A stretch of 64,000 bases of DNA from Rhizophagus irregularis (Eukaryota > Glomeromycota > Glomeromycetes > Glomerales > Glomeraceae): positions 124,001 through 188,000 of the forward strand of contig NC_089440.1 in the NCBI RefSeq assembly GCF_026210795.1, read 5' to 3'. The position numbers and the translations under genes were made by a program. Shown in pieces: positions 22,386 through 34,115 of the stretch (position 1 is the stretch's first letter; the number at the start of each line of letters is the position of its first letter). The notes below the pieces were generated by a model that was not told the origin of the DNA, searched no databases, and was given only the letters and a program-made list of their open reading frames with translations.

Positions 22386-23900
22386 CTAATCCGTTATCTT
22401 AACTACTTTAAATACTTCATAATCATCAATCTCAAAATTCCTTGGAATGTTAATATCAGGATATGAGTTTGGCTTTGAACTCCAAGTACCATCTGGATGC
22501 ATCATTAAATCATGACTGATACCACACCAAAATCCAAAGAGTGGACCCCATTCAACCCAACAACTTACAGCGTATTGTGTATTAATTACTCTACCTAAAC
22601 GAGCTGTATTAATGTTCTGATAATCATCAAGACAGAATATAAAACTATCTGGTGCATTTTTGAAAATACCATCTCCACTCCAATTAAGTGGATTATACCC
22701 GCCAACTATTTTATTTGTTCCTCTAATTTTTGCGACTACAATACTTGCCTCTTTAGGATCACATTTATAATGAAATGCTGGGGAAGTAAATCCATCCACG
22801 CTTCCACGTAAAATGAGATCAAATTCGTATTGAACCTCTTGAGCTTTTTTATAGGGTTCAACTCTTCTATCCAACCAACTTGCGAATAATTTGACGTGTT
22901 CTGGATAAATAATAACGGAATCAATTTTAGGTAACCTTGGTGGTAATGATCCAATAATTCTCCTTACGCTAGGCATTAAATAAAATTGTAAAATTTCCTG
23001 TTTTAATTTTTTAGGTAATAATTTTTTATAACACATCACTTTACTACAATATTCTTCTGAAGTGATATCTTGAAATCTAATCAATGGTATAAAATTATGT
23101 ATGGTTTGCTCCATTATATTAATCTCATCTTTGGTCCAAGCGGAAGGATCGCGATTGACGGTAGAATTTTGTGCATGAGCCCACTTAATTAAGTTGTTCC
23201 ATATTTCAATTTCTTTTAACATAAGATCATCTCGACTAAGAAGGCTTTCTAAAATATGTGATGGTATTGTCAAAAAAGAATATTTTTGAAATAATATATG
23301 TGGCTCTTGACAAATTTTTTCCAATGATAAATTTTGTAAAGTTGAAAAATTTTCATTCTCAAAAATTATTTTAAGAATTCCGACGGGATCAACTTTTAAT
23401 TGATTATTAACAAAAAATTCTTGAATATGTTCCGCAAGAGTAGGAAGTCCAAACTCATCTACAGCTATTAATAGTTTTATAACATCTATAGCATTTTCAA
23501 AATCCAAATCTAATTTTCCACAATAAAAAAATCTGAAATAAAAAACAATTAATTTTAAATTTTAATTTAAATTATTTCTCTTTCTTTTTTTTTTAAAAAA
23601 AAAACGACTTATGAAAAAAACATTTATCTGATTACACTACTTTATAAGCTTGTTCATAATATTTGGCGTAACATTAGGTTTGTTAAATATGTACATTCCA
23701 TCCTTTTTTTCGGCCCAATTATTCGAAAATGCTGTGTAAAAATAAGTTGATTGACAACGAAGGATAACCGAGTGAGCGTAAATCTTTTGAGCATTTGGTT
23801 CCTCTCCTGCATAAATGATAAGATCACAATCATCTTTTGTTTCATAAAGTTGTTCGAAATTTTTGATTAAATCTGGTAAGAACTTAGATTCTACCTCCAT
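22386..23900 (-). CDS. BTB-BACK-TLDc protein, two exons, 468 residues
   Basis: Exon 1 is 23900-23641 and exon 2 is 23532-22386. They join in phase 2 so that the BTB domain reads on into FFYCGKLD. The BTB domain covers about residues 20-120 (DDCDLIIYAGE, YAHSVILRCQSTYFYTAFS). BACK follows (LLSRDDLMLKEIEIWNNLIKWA, FIPLIRFQDITSEEYC), then TLDc from about residue 285 (ILRGSVDGFTSPAFHYKCD, IVGGYNPLNW, DSFIFCL, DYEVFKVVK). BTB-BACK proteins usually dimerise and recruit Cullin-3 ligases; TLDc is linked to oxidative-stress protection and V-ATPase binding in animals and yeast. The combination is strongly expanded in Rhizophagus. This copy is the most diverged of the six in the window. The donor is GTAGTG, weaker than in the cluster paralogues. 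Confidence 0.9.
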
Positions 23901-25249
23901 GATTTTAAGAAAAAAGAAAAAAAGAAAGAAAATTATTATTTGGGAATTTTGGAACCAATTTATATATAATTAAACGGGTCCATGACTCCGGATTTAACCA
24001 AGTTTGGTAACTTTCCGTAATTCTGTAATCTTGTTGATCATAGATTTACGTGTCAGTCGTGTCACGCCGTTATATCTTGCCGTCAAGCCATAACCTGTCA
24101 AGCCACTTATTTTTAGGCTGAGCTCTATTTTTTATTACTAGGAAACGGGAACCGTTGTAAGTCCGGAGCGAGGTATAATAAATAAAGATGTGGCGATATT
24201 CTACTAATTAGCCTTGGAATTCCGGTAATTTTCTGCTGATTAGCAGCATAACGCCTTGGAATTCCTGGACAGAGAAACTCACGTGATTGAAAATTTACAC
24301 GTTATTTCCATAGATCATCATAGTGCGTAGACATATATAGTCCTTCGCTTCGCTCCGGACAATTAGGTCAGTCCTAGACTCCCAGTTGGAAGTTCGTTAA
24401 ATATTTCTTAAAATTTAGAGACCGGCCCAAAAACTAACACAATCAGATGAATTCGATGAATTTGTCAAAAAAACGACAAATTTTTATTTTACTTTAAAAA
24501 GGTTGTCGGAATGATTAATTACATAAATAATAAACAAAGCAGACATCATGTTTATGCCACGTGATTTTCTGCGACCAGGAACAGGGCCCTGAGTACAATG
24601 ATTGGAACCTCCGCGGTGATAATAGCATATGTTAATTAGTACAAAAACCTGAATCCGTACAAGGTTACATTTATTTTCATAGTATTAAAAAATTTGATTG
24701 TACAATGAAGTGCTATATCTCCGTATTCAGGGGTCCTCCAGGAACTTCAAAATTTTTTTTCGAAAATTATAGAATACAAATGGTGTCCGGATAATTTATC
24801 TTTGATAGAAAATATAATTATATATAAAATTATTTATCTCTTAATATTAAAAATTACTAAAAATTATTAATAAAAGTAATAAAAGGAAAATTTATTAAGA
24901 AATATTTGGTAATTTTAATTTAAATTACTGAAAATGTAAAAACTTTATGATTAAGCCACGACGTTCCAAAGCATTTCGGCTGTAATTCGGAACAATTAAT
25001 TAACCATTTTACGAAATTGTTCTGTTACATAAATTTGGATCTTTAATTTTATAAATTCGGCCCGAATCAGTAATTTTTTTTATCGGACTGCGGTTTATAG
25101 AACCGGAAAATCCGGATAGAAACAAGATAAATCCATGTTCGAAGCACTTTTTTCCACTTAGAATTTTCAATTAATCCATTTATTGACTTATTTTCGTAAG
25201 TATTATCCAAATTTGCCACATTAAACTACCCTTGTGTTACTTTCTTGTC
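23901..25249. other. Intergenic region with a 200-bp inverted-repeat pair
   Basis: No gene is seen. GTCCGGAGCGA at 24161-24171 is matched by its reverse complement TCGCTCCGGAC at 24350-24360, with an extra GAAGC-like repeat on the right. This may be a short MITE of about 200 bp, but I found no target-site duplication. Confidence 0.4.
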
Positions 25250-25477
25250 TTAGCGCCTCTTGTCTTTAACCAATAATATCAAAAGTAAAGTGATACAAGC
25301 CAAGCAGATCAATAAGATAAACTTTTGTGTCACAGGATTTAGAATTAGCAGAACATTCTGTGGAATATCAGTAAATTCACCAGCCCTTCCAATTTCTTTG
25401 TTGCAAATTTGATCATCATAATGCAGAAATCTAATTATAATAAAGCACAATGACGAAGAATTTTGAATCATTTTCAC
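25250..25477 (-). CDS. Possible small single-pass membrane protein
   Basis: 75 residues. The N-terminus (MIQNSSSLCFIIIRFLH) could be a weak signal or first membrane segment. A polar middle with one cysteine (CNKEIGRAGEFTDIP) follows, then a strong hydrophobic helix near residues 50-70 (FILLICLACITLLLILLV) and a basic KDKRR end, which would face the cytosol. No family is recognised. It is free-standing, so coding status rests only on this layout. Confidence 0.35.
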   Translation of the reverse strand: MKMIQNSSSLCFIIIRFLHYDDQICNKEIGRAGEFTDIPQNVLLILNPVTQKFILLICLACITLLLILLVKDKRR

Positions 25478-26750
25478 CCAATTGAAAAGTAAATAATGTT
25501 CAATTCAATGTATATGTCTAATTAATTTAAATTAATTTAAACGATAATAATAATATTTTTTTTTTTCTTTTTCTTTTTTTATGATTTCTAGCATTATAGT
25601 CTTATAATACATTCATGGGAATAGACAAACATCGGTTCAAGACCGAAATATCCAATAATTTCTTCATGCAAAATTACTTAATGAAAAATATTATATAATA
25701 AATTATGATTATGGATTTTTTTTTTTAGAATTTTTTGTTTTGCCAACCAACTGTCAGAAAAGGAAATTAATATAAAAGATTATTTACTGCATTAGTTCGA
25801 GTAAAGATATGAAAAAACCTGACTCGAAATTAATCATTGTTATTTATTATTATGATTAGTTAATTGTCATGTTGTTATGACGGAAGTATTCTTTGATAGA
25901 ACGTTGTTCTAGAAGTGATTTACGTCGTACATGACTATATAAACTCGCTATAATAGGATCTATGTCGTACAAACGTAATCAAATGATCTTTTTCTCTATC
26001 GAAGAAAATTTTAGATCAAAATAATTTGAAACTCATTAGGAGGTTTTCTTTTGGATTTTCCTTTATTCCTTAAAATAACAATTTGTTACAAACATTAAAT
26101 TATCTAAAGAATAATTGAGAATTTAATCATATTGAATTGACGTCATTATAATTCAAAAATTGTATTCTCCAACATTTAATAATTTTCCTACGGATTGATA
26201 TGCATTTATGTAAATAAATAAAGATTTGCATTAATATTCTTTAATTTTTTAAAGTTTATTATTAAATGTTACACCTCTCAATAATTGCGGCCGAGATTTT
26301 AAGGAAAATTTTTATCCTTTGGCACAAAGAACTCGGAGTTATTTAATTATTTCTTGTAGACTTTAAAAAGAAATGCGTTCAAAGAAATGTGTTAATACTT
26401 CAAATTTTACTAAAAAAAATTTACTTAAAACCGATCAATAAAAAATATTCGCGTATTAATATTTATAATACAAATTCCTAAAATTTATTGTTAAACTCTC
26501 CTATTTTTGGATAATAATGCAAATAATGTAAGAAAGGATTTTCTATTTATTAAATTCATTAAGAATCTTCATTTACATTGTTATAAAAATTAATTCTCGT
26601 TGAAGGTATATTACATACCTATATAGGTAATAAATTAATTATGGCTAATGTTCGAACTTATTCGACTTGGTGTAACGATCCAATAAAATATTGGTCATCA
26701 TTTCCGAATCTGACATATCTTCAGCCACAACGGGGTGGAAACTCCACTCC
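25478..26750. other. Intergenic region upstream of the HMG-box gene
   Basis: AT-rich with no supportable gene or repeat element. The plus-strand promoter of the HMG-box gene must lie at its right end. Confidence 0.4.
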
Positions 26751-26754
26751 AAAA

Positions 26755-26764
26755 TATATAAAAG
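26755..26764 (+). promoter_or_regulatory. TATA-box candidate for the HMG-box gene
   Basis: TATATAAAAG lies about 130 bp before the start codon at 26891. It is followed by pyrimidine- and purine-rich runs, as in many fungal leaders. In sequence this AT-rich the match has limited weight. Confidence 0.4.
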
Positions 26765-26890
26765 AGAAATTTTCTCGAGATTTTTTTTTCAGCAAATTGC
26801 AAAGATTTTTTTTTTGAGGAAAAAAAAAAAAGATTTATACAAAAATATCATCAATTTTTTTTAAAGCCTTCTTATTTAATCGACTAAAAC

Positions 26891-27296
26891 ATGCCAAGAT
26901 CACCCTCTTCAAAGAAAACTTCTTTATCAAATCTTCCGGAAGATATGCCAAAAATTACAATGCCATTTCCACCAAAAATGACGGCAGAAGAATTCCTTCG
27001 TAGTAGACCACTTTCTAGAGCGTATTTTAGATCTCCAAATTCATTCTTTATTTATAGACAACAATTTGTAAAGCAATTGAAATTGGAGAATTATAATGAT
27101 CAAATGGTAAAAGTTAGCAAATGGGCCGGTATTTTTTGGTCAAATGAGCCAAGTAACGTTAAAGAACATTACAAGAAAATTGAAAAGGAAATTCAAAAAC
27201 TTTTAAACGAACAATTTAAGAATGAACAAAATAATCCTTATAATATTATTCCTAGATTCATTTTTGAATATCAAACTAATGTGGATGATAATGACG

Positions 27297-27336
<40 letters not shown>

Positions 27337-27676
27337 AAATCCTTTAACTAATGTAACTGATGTGGGAAATGTGGCTGATGTTTCTTCTGATTGGTCTCGC
27401 TTAACAGAATTTGATAGTCCAGTTTATGATGAACTACCAACAGATTTACCAACAGATTTATATTTTCCTTTATCTTCTTTACCTTTTACATCTCCCGTAT
27501 CTTTTGCGTCTCCCGTGCCTTCTGTATCTCCCATACTTTCTGCATCTCCCGTATCTCCTTTATCTCCTGTATTTCCTAGTTATTCATATTATGATGTAAA
27601 TGAAAATAGTTGGTGCAATAATTTAGAATCTTATATTGAATTATATGATTTAATCGATTTGCATGGTGATATCTGA
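26891..27676 (+). CDS. MATA-type HMG-box protein, 261 residues
   Basis: An HMG box covers about residues 25-115. It starts with a proline-rich PFPPKMTAEEF lead, then RSPNSFFIYRQQFVKQL (helix 1), KVSKWAGIFWSNEPSNVKEHYKKI (helix 2 with the conserved tryptophans and E-P-x-x-V-K) and the basic KEIQKLL helix 3. This box bends DNA at AT-rich minor grooves. A poly-asparagine tract coded by an (AAT)n run (27297-27332) separates it from a Pro/Ser-rich tail with repeated SP-V/I/L steps and an acidic aromatic end. MATA-HMG proteins are strongly expanded in Rhizophagus, and most members are not at the mating locus. No neighbouring homeodomain genes are present, so a MAT role is not supported here. Confidence 0.88.
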
Positions 27677-27734
27677 AATTCCATATTTGGTTAAAAAAAC
27701 GTTAGCGAAAATATTTTCGTGATTTTCATTTTTT

Positions 27735-27858
27735 CGAATTTTTTAGGCTTAGGCTCATATTTTATTTATCGGATTTGTAATGGCAAAAAAATTATTCGAC
27801 TACGAATTTTTTTAGGCTTAGGCCCGTATTTTATTTATCGGATTTGTAATGGCAAAAA
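27735..27858 (+). repeat. Direct duplication in the presumed 3' UTR of the HMG-box gene
   Basis: About 56 bp containing TTAGGCTTAGGC, TTTTATTTATCGGATTTG and TAATGGCAAAAAA occur at 27735-27790 and again at 27803-27858, with one or two differences. The repeat starts about 60 bp after the HMG-box stop codon. An open frame runs across it but has no coding character. Confidence 0.75.
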
Positions 27859-28012
27859 AAAAAAAACATTTTCACTTCTTTATTTGTCGTATATTCATTT
27901 GTTTGCATATTTACGGATCAAAATAAACCCGGTTGTTTATTTTATTCACATTCAAAAGTATAAAGATAAAAAAAAAAAATTTAAAAAAGGTTGTAAGGAA
28001 ATTTTAAGATAA

Positions 28013-29981
28013 TTTAGATAATTTTAAGATTACATTTTATGCAACACCACTTTGACAAAACTCATCTTTATATAATTGGATGATTCCACAACTTTCCATT
28101 TTATGATGTAAATTTTTTTAATTAATAAGTTATATATCATCAAAATTGTACATGTTAGAAATAAATTCAAACATTCAGGACTTTTTTTTTAAAAAAAAAA
28201 TAATAATAAATTTATGTATTAAGTTTTTTTAGTATCATGTAATTTATTACCGACTTTTTGAGATGTCAATATATTTGGATTGTTTCAAGGGTATGATAAT
28301 TAAGCAGTTATTAATTGCGTTTGCGTTCTATTCATTCATACTGCGCGCAATAGTCGCAGTAGCTTTTACAGTGCTATCACTTGTTGGTACAGTAGTTGAT
28401 GTAAATCACTGGATTTGTCCAGTACAACAGTCATAATCCGAAAGTTGGACGGTATTAAACATCACGCATCAATTATCGGCATATGGATTTGATTTTTTGA
28501 GCATCGTCAATTTCATATTACTGTGGAGTTAATAAAGAATAGTATTTGAGCGTGGACGTAACCCATGTAATTTTCCTTCTGACGTCACCTCACATTTTAA
28601 CCCTTGCTTTCTTCTTTCCTAGTTGTATTTATAAATGATCACATAACGCCACACTTCATATCCACACTGGTTATCATTTCCATATATATTTGTCTTAAAA
28701 AAATTATACAACGAATCAGTCGAATCGCATTGAAGTGCGTGATAAGTTCATTAGCAATAGTAATTTCGTCCTATTATGAAATTTAATCTTAAAATATTCA
28801 ATTTGATAATGCAATTATCGCACAGTTGGAAGAATACAAATCCTGCTGATTATGAAACAGCAAAATGGAAGTTAGAATATTTATCGTTATTCGAAGAAAA
28901 TCTCAAGATATTCCTAAGAAGATAAATAAAATATATGGTTTGATGTGGCTTTGTCTTTTTTAATTAGGTTTTTGAGACGGTGAAATGATAATTCTAAAAA
29001 ATGTCACGCAAAGTAACGTAACATTTTATACGTGATAATATCACGATAATTTAGCATTTATTTAAACTGAAAAAGAAAACAATAAGATTTCACAAAATAT
29101 TTCACATGTTTAAATGATTTTAAATGACTTATTATTTGAATCCTTTATCATTACCGAATGCTGGTATTAAAAGGTAATACCGTATGTATTTTATGTAAAT
29201 CGGATCCGTATATCAAAAAATCTTCTTACACTGGATTTTATATGAAAATTATGATAGAATCTGATGTAGCAAGGTTTACAGGAAAATAAAACTTTAATTG
29301 AAAGTTTAAAATAAAAAATTGGTAAGAATTGTATGTAAAGAATTTCGGTATAAAATGATTAATCTTAATTCTGGTCGAAATTAATCATTTCGGCTGGAAT
29401 TAAACTTTTTTAAAATTACAATAATATAAAGGTATGTTTGCAAAATTAGGATATATCAAAATTTTTTTGATATAGAATCAAGTCCGATTCATAAAATATC
29501 GCGACTTTACTAAGAAACCCAGCATATCTTTGGTTCCGGGAGAAAAATCCGAAATAACACCAAATCCGGTTTATCGAAGATCCGATTTCCTGTGTATTGT
29601 ATCTGTGTTACTAGTACTAGTATATTTGTCGATTATTATTAGCCGCAGATGATAAACAGATACTCTCATGATTTTTTACGTAAATCTAAAAGAAAATAAT
29701 TTATGTATGTACTGTACCCTAAACGATGGGCAATAATACCTAGTATCATACAAATTCGAAGTTCTGGTGCAAGGTAAGCGAAAATCTTCATGTATACAGG
29801 TAGGTGTAGTACTGTATTTTGAAGGTACTATAACTCACCATTATAAAGTTTTCATTATAATTTTAACTAATGAATAATGAAAATATTTTACGTTACAAGC
29901 GTATATTTACAGTATTCCGACACAAAATTTATACTTTCAAAAATATAAATAGTACAAATACTGATCAAACGCAAATAAATC
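28013..29981. other. Intergenic region before the tRNA-like cluster
   Basis: No gene can be supported. A T9A10 palindrome lies at 28182-28200. Confidence 0.4.
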
Positions 29982-30077
29982 GCCCGGTTAGTTCAGTTGG
30001 TTAGAACGCCACATCTTTCAAATCTTATGTTATAAGCTTTAATCGTGGAAACGCGGGTTCAATTCCTGCACTGGGCC
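29982..30077 (+). tRNA. tRNA-like gene 1, intron-containing, isotype unclear
   Basis: The acceptor arms GCCCGGT and ACTGGGC pair over 7 bp (one G-T). The D arm GTTC/GAAC and T arm GCGGG-TTCAATT-CCTGC are well formed, the A box (TTAGTTCAGTTGG) and B box (GGTTCAATTCC) are intact, and an oligo-T terminator follows. The anticodon arm CCAC/GTGG encloses about 32 nt, so an intron is likely. No canonical U33-anticodon-purine arrangement is clear in this copy. Confidence 0.55.
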
Positions 30078-30581
30078 TTTTTCTTTGTGCAATTTTTTTT
30101 AAAAAAAAAATTCATATTTTGCTGCGACTAATTAAATATATTTCATTAGCCGCAGTAATTTCAGATTAATTTCAGAATCAACGTTTTCTATAAGATTATA
30201 ATTATAAGATAACAGATAATAATTTATATGTTTATTTAAATATTAATTATGCAAATTATTTACAATTTAAATTTATATATATATTTTTTTTTTTTAAAAA
30301 AAAAATTGCTTCTTTTGCTGCGGTAAATCACGCCATCCGCTTTTATTTTTTTATTTGAATGGATTATGCAAATCTCTCGAGTAATTTTCAAAATATTTAT
30401 ATTTTTTATTATATTAGAATTTTCTTTGTAATTCTTGTAAATTCTATATTTTCCATGGCTGAGATTTTTATATTATCACGAAATACTATATAATAATACG
30501 CTATCTCTTATATTTTATTTTATCACATAGGAAAATACATTACACAATATTAAATAATACACTATAATAACGTAAATAAAT

Positions 30582-30622
30582 CGTGGTTAATTCAGTTGGT
30601 TAGAACGCCACACCTTAATTTC
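30582..30622 (+). pseudogene. tRNA-like fragment, 5' half only
   Basis: It keeps the A-box part (GGTTAATTCAGTTGGTTAG) and the start of the anticodon arm (AACGCCACACC), then diverges. No T arm or terminator follows. Confidence 0.65.
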
Positions 30623-30804
30623 TCTAATTTCACGGTCTGAAAATGTAATATTGTGGATAATATATATTATACACACTATTATTGTGGTTAATTACAATAT
30701 GAATCATTTAAAATTTGTTCATTTCAACTGTGTATGAAATTTAATTGGTCATCAAATATTCATCCATAAAATAATTATTTAATAGAATATACAGTAAATA
30801 AGTC

Positions 30805-30900
30805 GCCCGGTTAGTTCAGTTGGTTAGAACGCCACATCTTATAAAACTTACGTGATAAACGTGAATCGTGGAAACGCGGGTTCAATTCCTGCACTGGGCT
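30805..30900 (+). tRNA. tRNA-like gene 2, intron-containing, possibly CUU
   Basis: Same acceptor, D and T arms as copy 1, followed by a T-run. The 5' anticodon half reads CCACATCTTAT. If CCAC is the stem, positions 34-36 are CTT after T33 with A37, suggesting Lys(CUU); the acceptor stem also resembles eukaryotic tRNA-Lys(CUU). The insert differs from that of copy 1. An Ile(UAU)-type reading (CTTATAA loop) is a competing option. Confidence 0.5.
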
Positions 30901-31427
30901 TTTTTTTTTTTGTGCAATTTTTTTTTAAAAAAAATTCATATTTTGCTGCGACTAATTAAATATATTTCATTAGCCGCAGTAATCGTAATCTCAGATAAGT
31001 CAGATTATTAATTTCAGAATTAACGTTTCTATAAGATTATAATTATAAGATAATAATTTATGTGTGTATTTAAATATTCATTATGCAAATTATTTATAAC
31101 AATAATGAAAGTTTCATTAAATATGTATTTTTTTTAAAAAAAAAATTGCTTCTTTGCTGCGGTACATCACGACCATCCGCTTTTATTTTTTTGATTGGAT
31201 TATGCAAATCTCCTCTTATTGAGTAATTTTCAAAATATTTAATATTTCATTGTACTAGAATTTTCTTTGTAATTCTTGTAAATTCTATATTTTCCATGGC
31301 TGAGATTTTTTATATTATCACGAAATACTATATGTTAATAATACGCTATCTCTTATATTTTATTTTATCACATAGGAAAATACATTACACAATATTAAAT
31401 AATATACTACAGCAACGTAAATAAATC

Positions 31428-31531
31428 GCATGGTGAATTCAGTTGGTTAGAACGCCACATCTTATAAGACATTACGTGATAAATGTGAAGTCGTAACCGT
31501 GGAAACGCGGGTTCAATTCCTGCACTGGGCC
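31428..31531 (+). tRNA. tRNA-like gene 3, decayed acceptor stem
   Basis: The T arm, B box and 3' acceptor strand match copies 1 and 2, and the 5' anticodon half is CCACATCTTAT as in copy 2. The 5' acceptor strand (GCATGGT) has two changes, leaving mismatches. The central insert is longest here. It may be transcribed but fold poorly. Confidence 0.4.
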
Positions 31532-31813
31532 ACTTTTTTTTTTGCGTACAGACTTTTTAAAAAAATAAACTTCGACTAATATTGTGTGATTTATCAACCG
31601 CAGTAATCTCCGATATCTCCGATTAACGTTTCTTTTGCTGCGATAAATCACGAAATACTATATGTTGATAATGTAAGATTGTGGGAAATATATATTAATA
31701 TACAACTATATACACATGAATCATTTGGACTATGTATGAGATTTAAGAATTTTAATTGGTCATCAAATATTTATCCATAAAATAAATTTTTAATAGAATA
31801 CAACAAATAAATC

Positions 31814-31910
31814 GCCCAGTTAGTTTAATTGGTTAGAACGCCACACCTATTGTTCTGAATTACAGAATATCAAAACCGTGGAAATGCGGGTTCAATTCCT
31901 GCACTGGGCT
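31814..31910 (+). tRNA. tRNA-like gene 4, perfect acceptor stem
   Basis: GCCCAGT pairs perfectly with ACTGGGC, a base pair restored relative to copy 1 (G-T to A-T). The D and T arms are intact, with an A box slightly altered to TTAGTTTAATTGG. The anticodon-side sequence is CCACACCTATT, so the CTT of copies 2 and 3 is lost. Weak T-run downstream. Confidence 0.45.
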
Positions 31911-32125
31911 TGTAATTTTTTTTAAGAAAAAATCTTATTTTGTTGCGACTAATAATAGGTAATTTCATTAGCCGCAGTAATCTCCGATTGTTTCAAAAAT
32001 TAACGTTTTCTGCGTATTTATACTTTATAGTTATAAGATAATGTATATAAATCTTTCATTATACAAATTATTTATAATAATAATGAAAAGTTCCATTAAA
32101 TATTTATTTTTTTTTAAAAAAAAAT

Positions 32126-33393
32126 AACAAATAGTTTGTTTTGCTGCAGTTAATCATATTACACGATCTTTTACGGATATAAATTTCTCTATATGATTAC
32201 GCTACTAATAGATAAACTCACCCCATAAAAGTATCTCTTGTATAAGCCAATTATAAATGCACGATTGACGTCATGAACACCTACGGACAAATCTTCCGCT
32301 GACGAAATCATGGGATAATTTTATCCAGCTCTTGAGCTTTTGTATGAAAAGCGTTTCAACAAGTGCTAATTTAATTCCGGCCGCAACAATATACAGATAT
32401 AAAAGCACAAGTTTACTTTTACATTTTATATACTGTATCAAAATTAATGTTTTAATATATGGTTAAGTCGAATATTCAATGTTTAGGCAATATGTATGTT
32501 GGAGTATATATTTTCACAATTGAGTCTACAGGGATGCAGAGTATAATTTACTGGTTAATACTATATAAGGGGGGGGGAGGGAATAATTTAAACAAACATA
32601 ATATTTAAACATATTAAAATTTTTGGAAGTTTTCAGTAAAGTCGGAAATATTCGGTACACCCGATTTCAGAAAAGAGAGGGGGTGCTTTAAACATATGTG
32701 AACATATGTGTTTAAATTATTTTAAAATTTTCAAAAATAGAGGGGGGAGGGGAGGACGTTAAACTAAAAATTAATTTGGAATGGCCTAATTATGCTAATT
32801 TTATGCAATACAACAAAACTCTATAGTATAGTAACAAAATATAATATTTTAATTATTTTATGAGTTTACTTCATCATAATTGATCCGAAATTTGACCACT
32901 AACATTAAACTATGATTACAGTATTAAGGTGCCGATGTGTGTTACACGAAAAAATTTGTTTAAATATTTATAAATCTGTAAAAAAATTTCAAGAACAGTA
33001 TTTTCGACTGTATAGTATGATGTGGATATTTATCTGAGTATTCCTAGTTTTGGTAGTTCATAATTTTGGCGGAATCAAACCAAAATCACACTATACTGAA
33101 CTCAGCTGACACTATACTAAACTCAGCTAGGCAAGTAGACTCAATTATAAAATGAATTACTGTATATGTTGCGTATCATCATGATACTCCTTAGCGAATA
33201 TTAGTAATTTATTGTCCATAGAAATATTACTATACGTTTTACGGTTTTAGTGATAATTTTATGCTATCTAAACTAATAAATTAATAAACAAAAACATGCT
33301 TAATAATTTATATTAATTTTTGTTTTTTCTGCGGTTAATTGAAATATATTAGAATATTTAATTTCACATGATAAATAAAAATACTTTTCCATA
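32126..33393. other. Intergenic region with isolated G-runs
   Basis: No gene is seen. Unusual G-tracts occur at 32569-32581 (nine G, A, then GGG), 32679-32683 (five G) and 32742-32755 (GGGGGGAGGGGAGG). The sequences between them share a TTTAAACAT/TTTAAATT pattern. Confidence 0.6.
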
Positions 33394-33505
33394 TTTTCCA
33401 ATTAGTTCAGTTGGTTAGAACTCCACGCGCGGATTAATATTTACAATTTCAACGCCCTTGAGACTAGCCAGCGTGGAACCGCGGGTTCGACCTCCGCACT
33501 GAGTA
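33394..33505 (+). pseudogene. Diverged tRNA-like copy 5
   Basis: The A box (TTAGTTCAGTTGG) and a near-standard B box (GGTTCGACCTC) remain, and CCACG/CGTGG pairs over 5 bp around an insert of about 44 nt. The acceptor strands no longer pair. It lies 1.5 kb from the rest of the cluster. Confidence 0.5.
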
Positions 33506-34115
33506 TTAAAAATTTTATTTTTCTTGCAAAAAAATTACGTGTAACTATTGTAAATCATCTATTTATTGAGCCTTATTTATAGAATTTTTCTTAATTTAGA
33601 AATGATTTTTTGAAAAGAAAGAGAATTTATTTAATGGTGACACTATTGATTAAGTAATGTTTATAAAATGGTTACAAAGAAATTCATTTAGCAGTTAGTA
33701 CGACAATAGGCTAATTGCATGTTTTCTTTCGAATTTACCATAAGTTAACTGAAATATTTCTTATAAAAAGGATTTTAGTTATGGGAGGATTTTCGTTAAA
33801 AAAATATATATATTATATAGTATATATATGTATATATTAATCCGAATTTGATTAACAAAACATTTAAAAGGCGTTTCAAAGGTTGCATTGGATACATAAT
33901 TTTTTACTCTCCCTTCTTCGAAAATTTTTAATATAAAAATTTTTTTTTAAATCGGATGTATAAAACACTTTTTAAAATATATATTTTTGACAAGAGAAGA
34001 AAAAAGCCAAATGCATTATTTATTTAAAACCTAATTTTAAATAAGTATAAATAATAATAATCCTTTATTTGAATTTTTCATTTCCTCCCCGGCAAATTAC
34101 CTATTTTTTTTAACA

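Larger units (their letters stand above)
29960..32125 (+). repeat. Tandem segmental duplication carrying the tRNA-like genes
   Basis: Blocks of roughly 600-900 bp recur. After the tRNA-like copies comes a hairpin-forming pair CTGCGACTAAT...ATTAGCCGCAG (about 30121-30152, 30945-30980, 31941-31979; a weaker form near 31568-31600). Later in the block come shared sequences such as TTGCTTCTTTTGCTGCGGT and ATTTTCCATGGCTGAGATT. Copies 1 and 2 share nearly the whole block; later copies are shortened or rearranged. Confidence 0.75.

Noticed and set aside
27411..27599. Leucine/tyrosine-rich plus-strand frame
   Set aside because: Shadow of the Ser/Pro-rich tail of the HMG-box gene in another frame.
26891..27676. 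Mating-type locus
   Set aside because: Only an HMG-box gene is present, without homeodomain partners; the HMG family is multicopy in these fungi.
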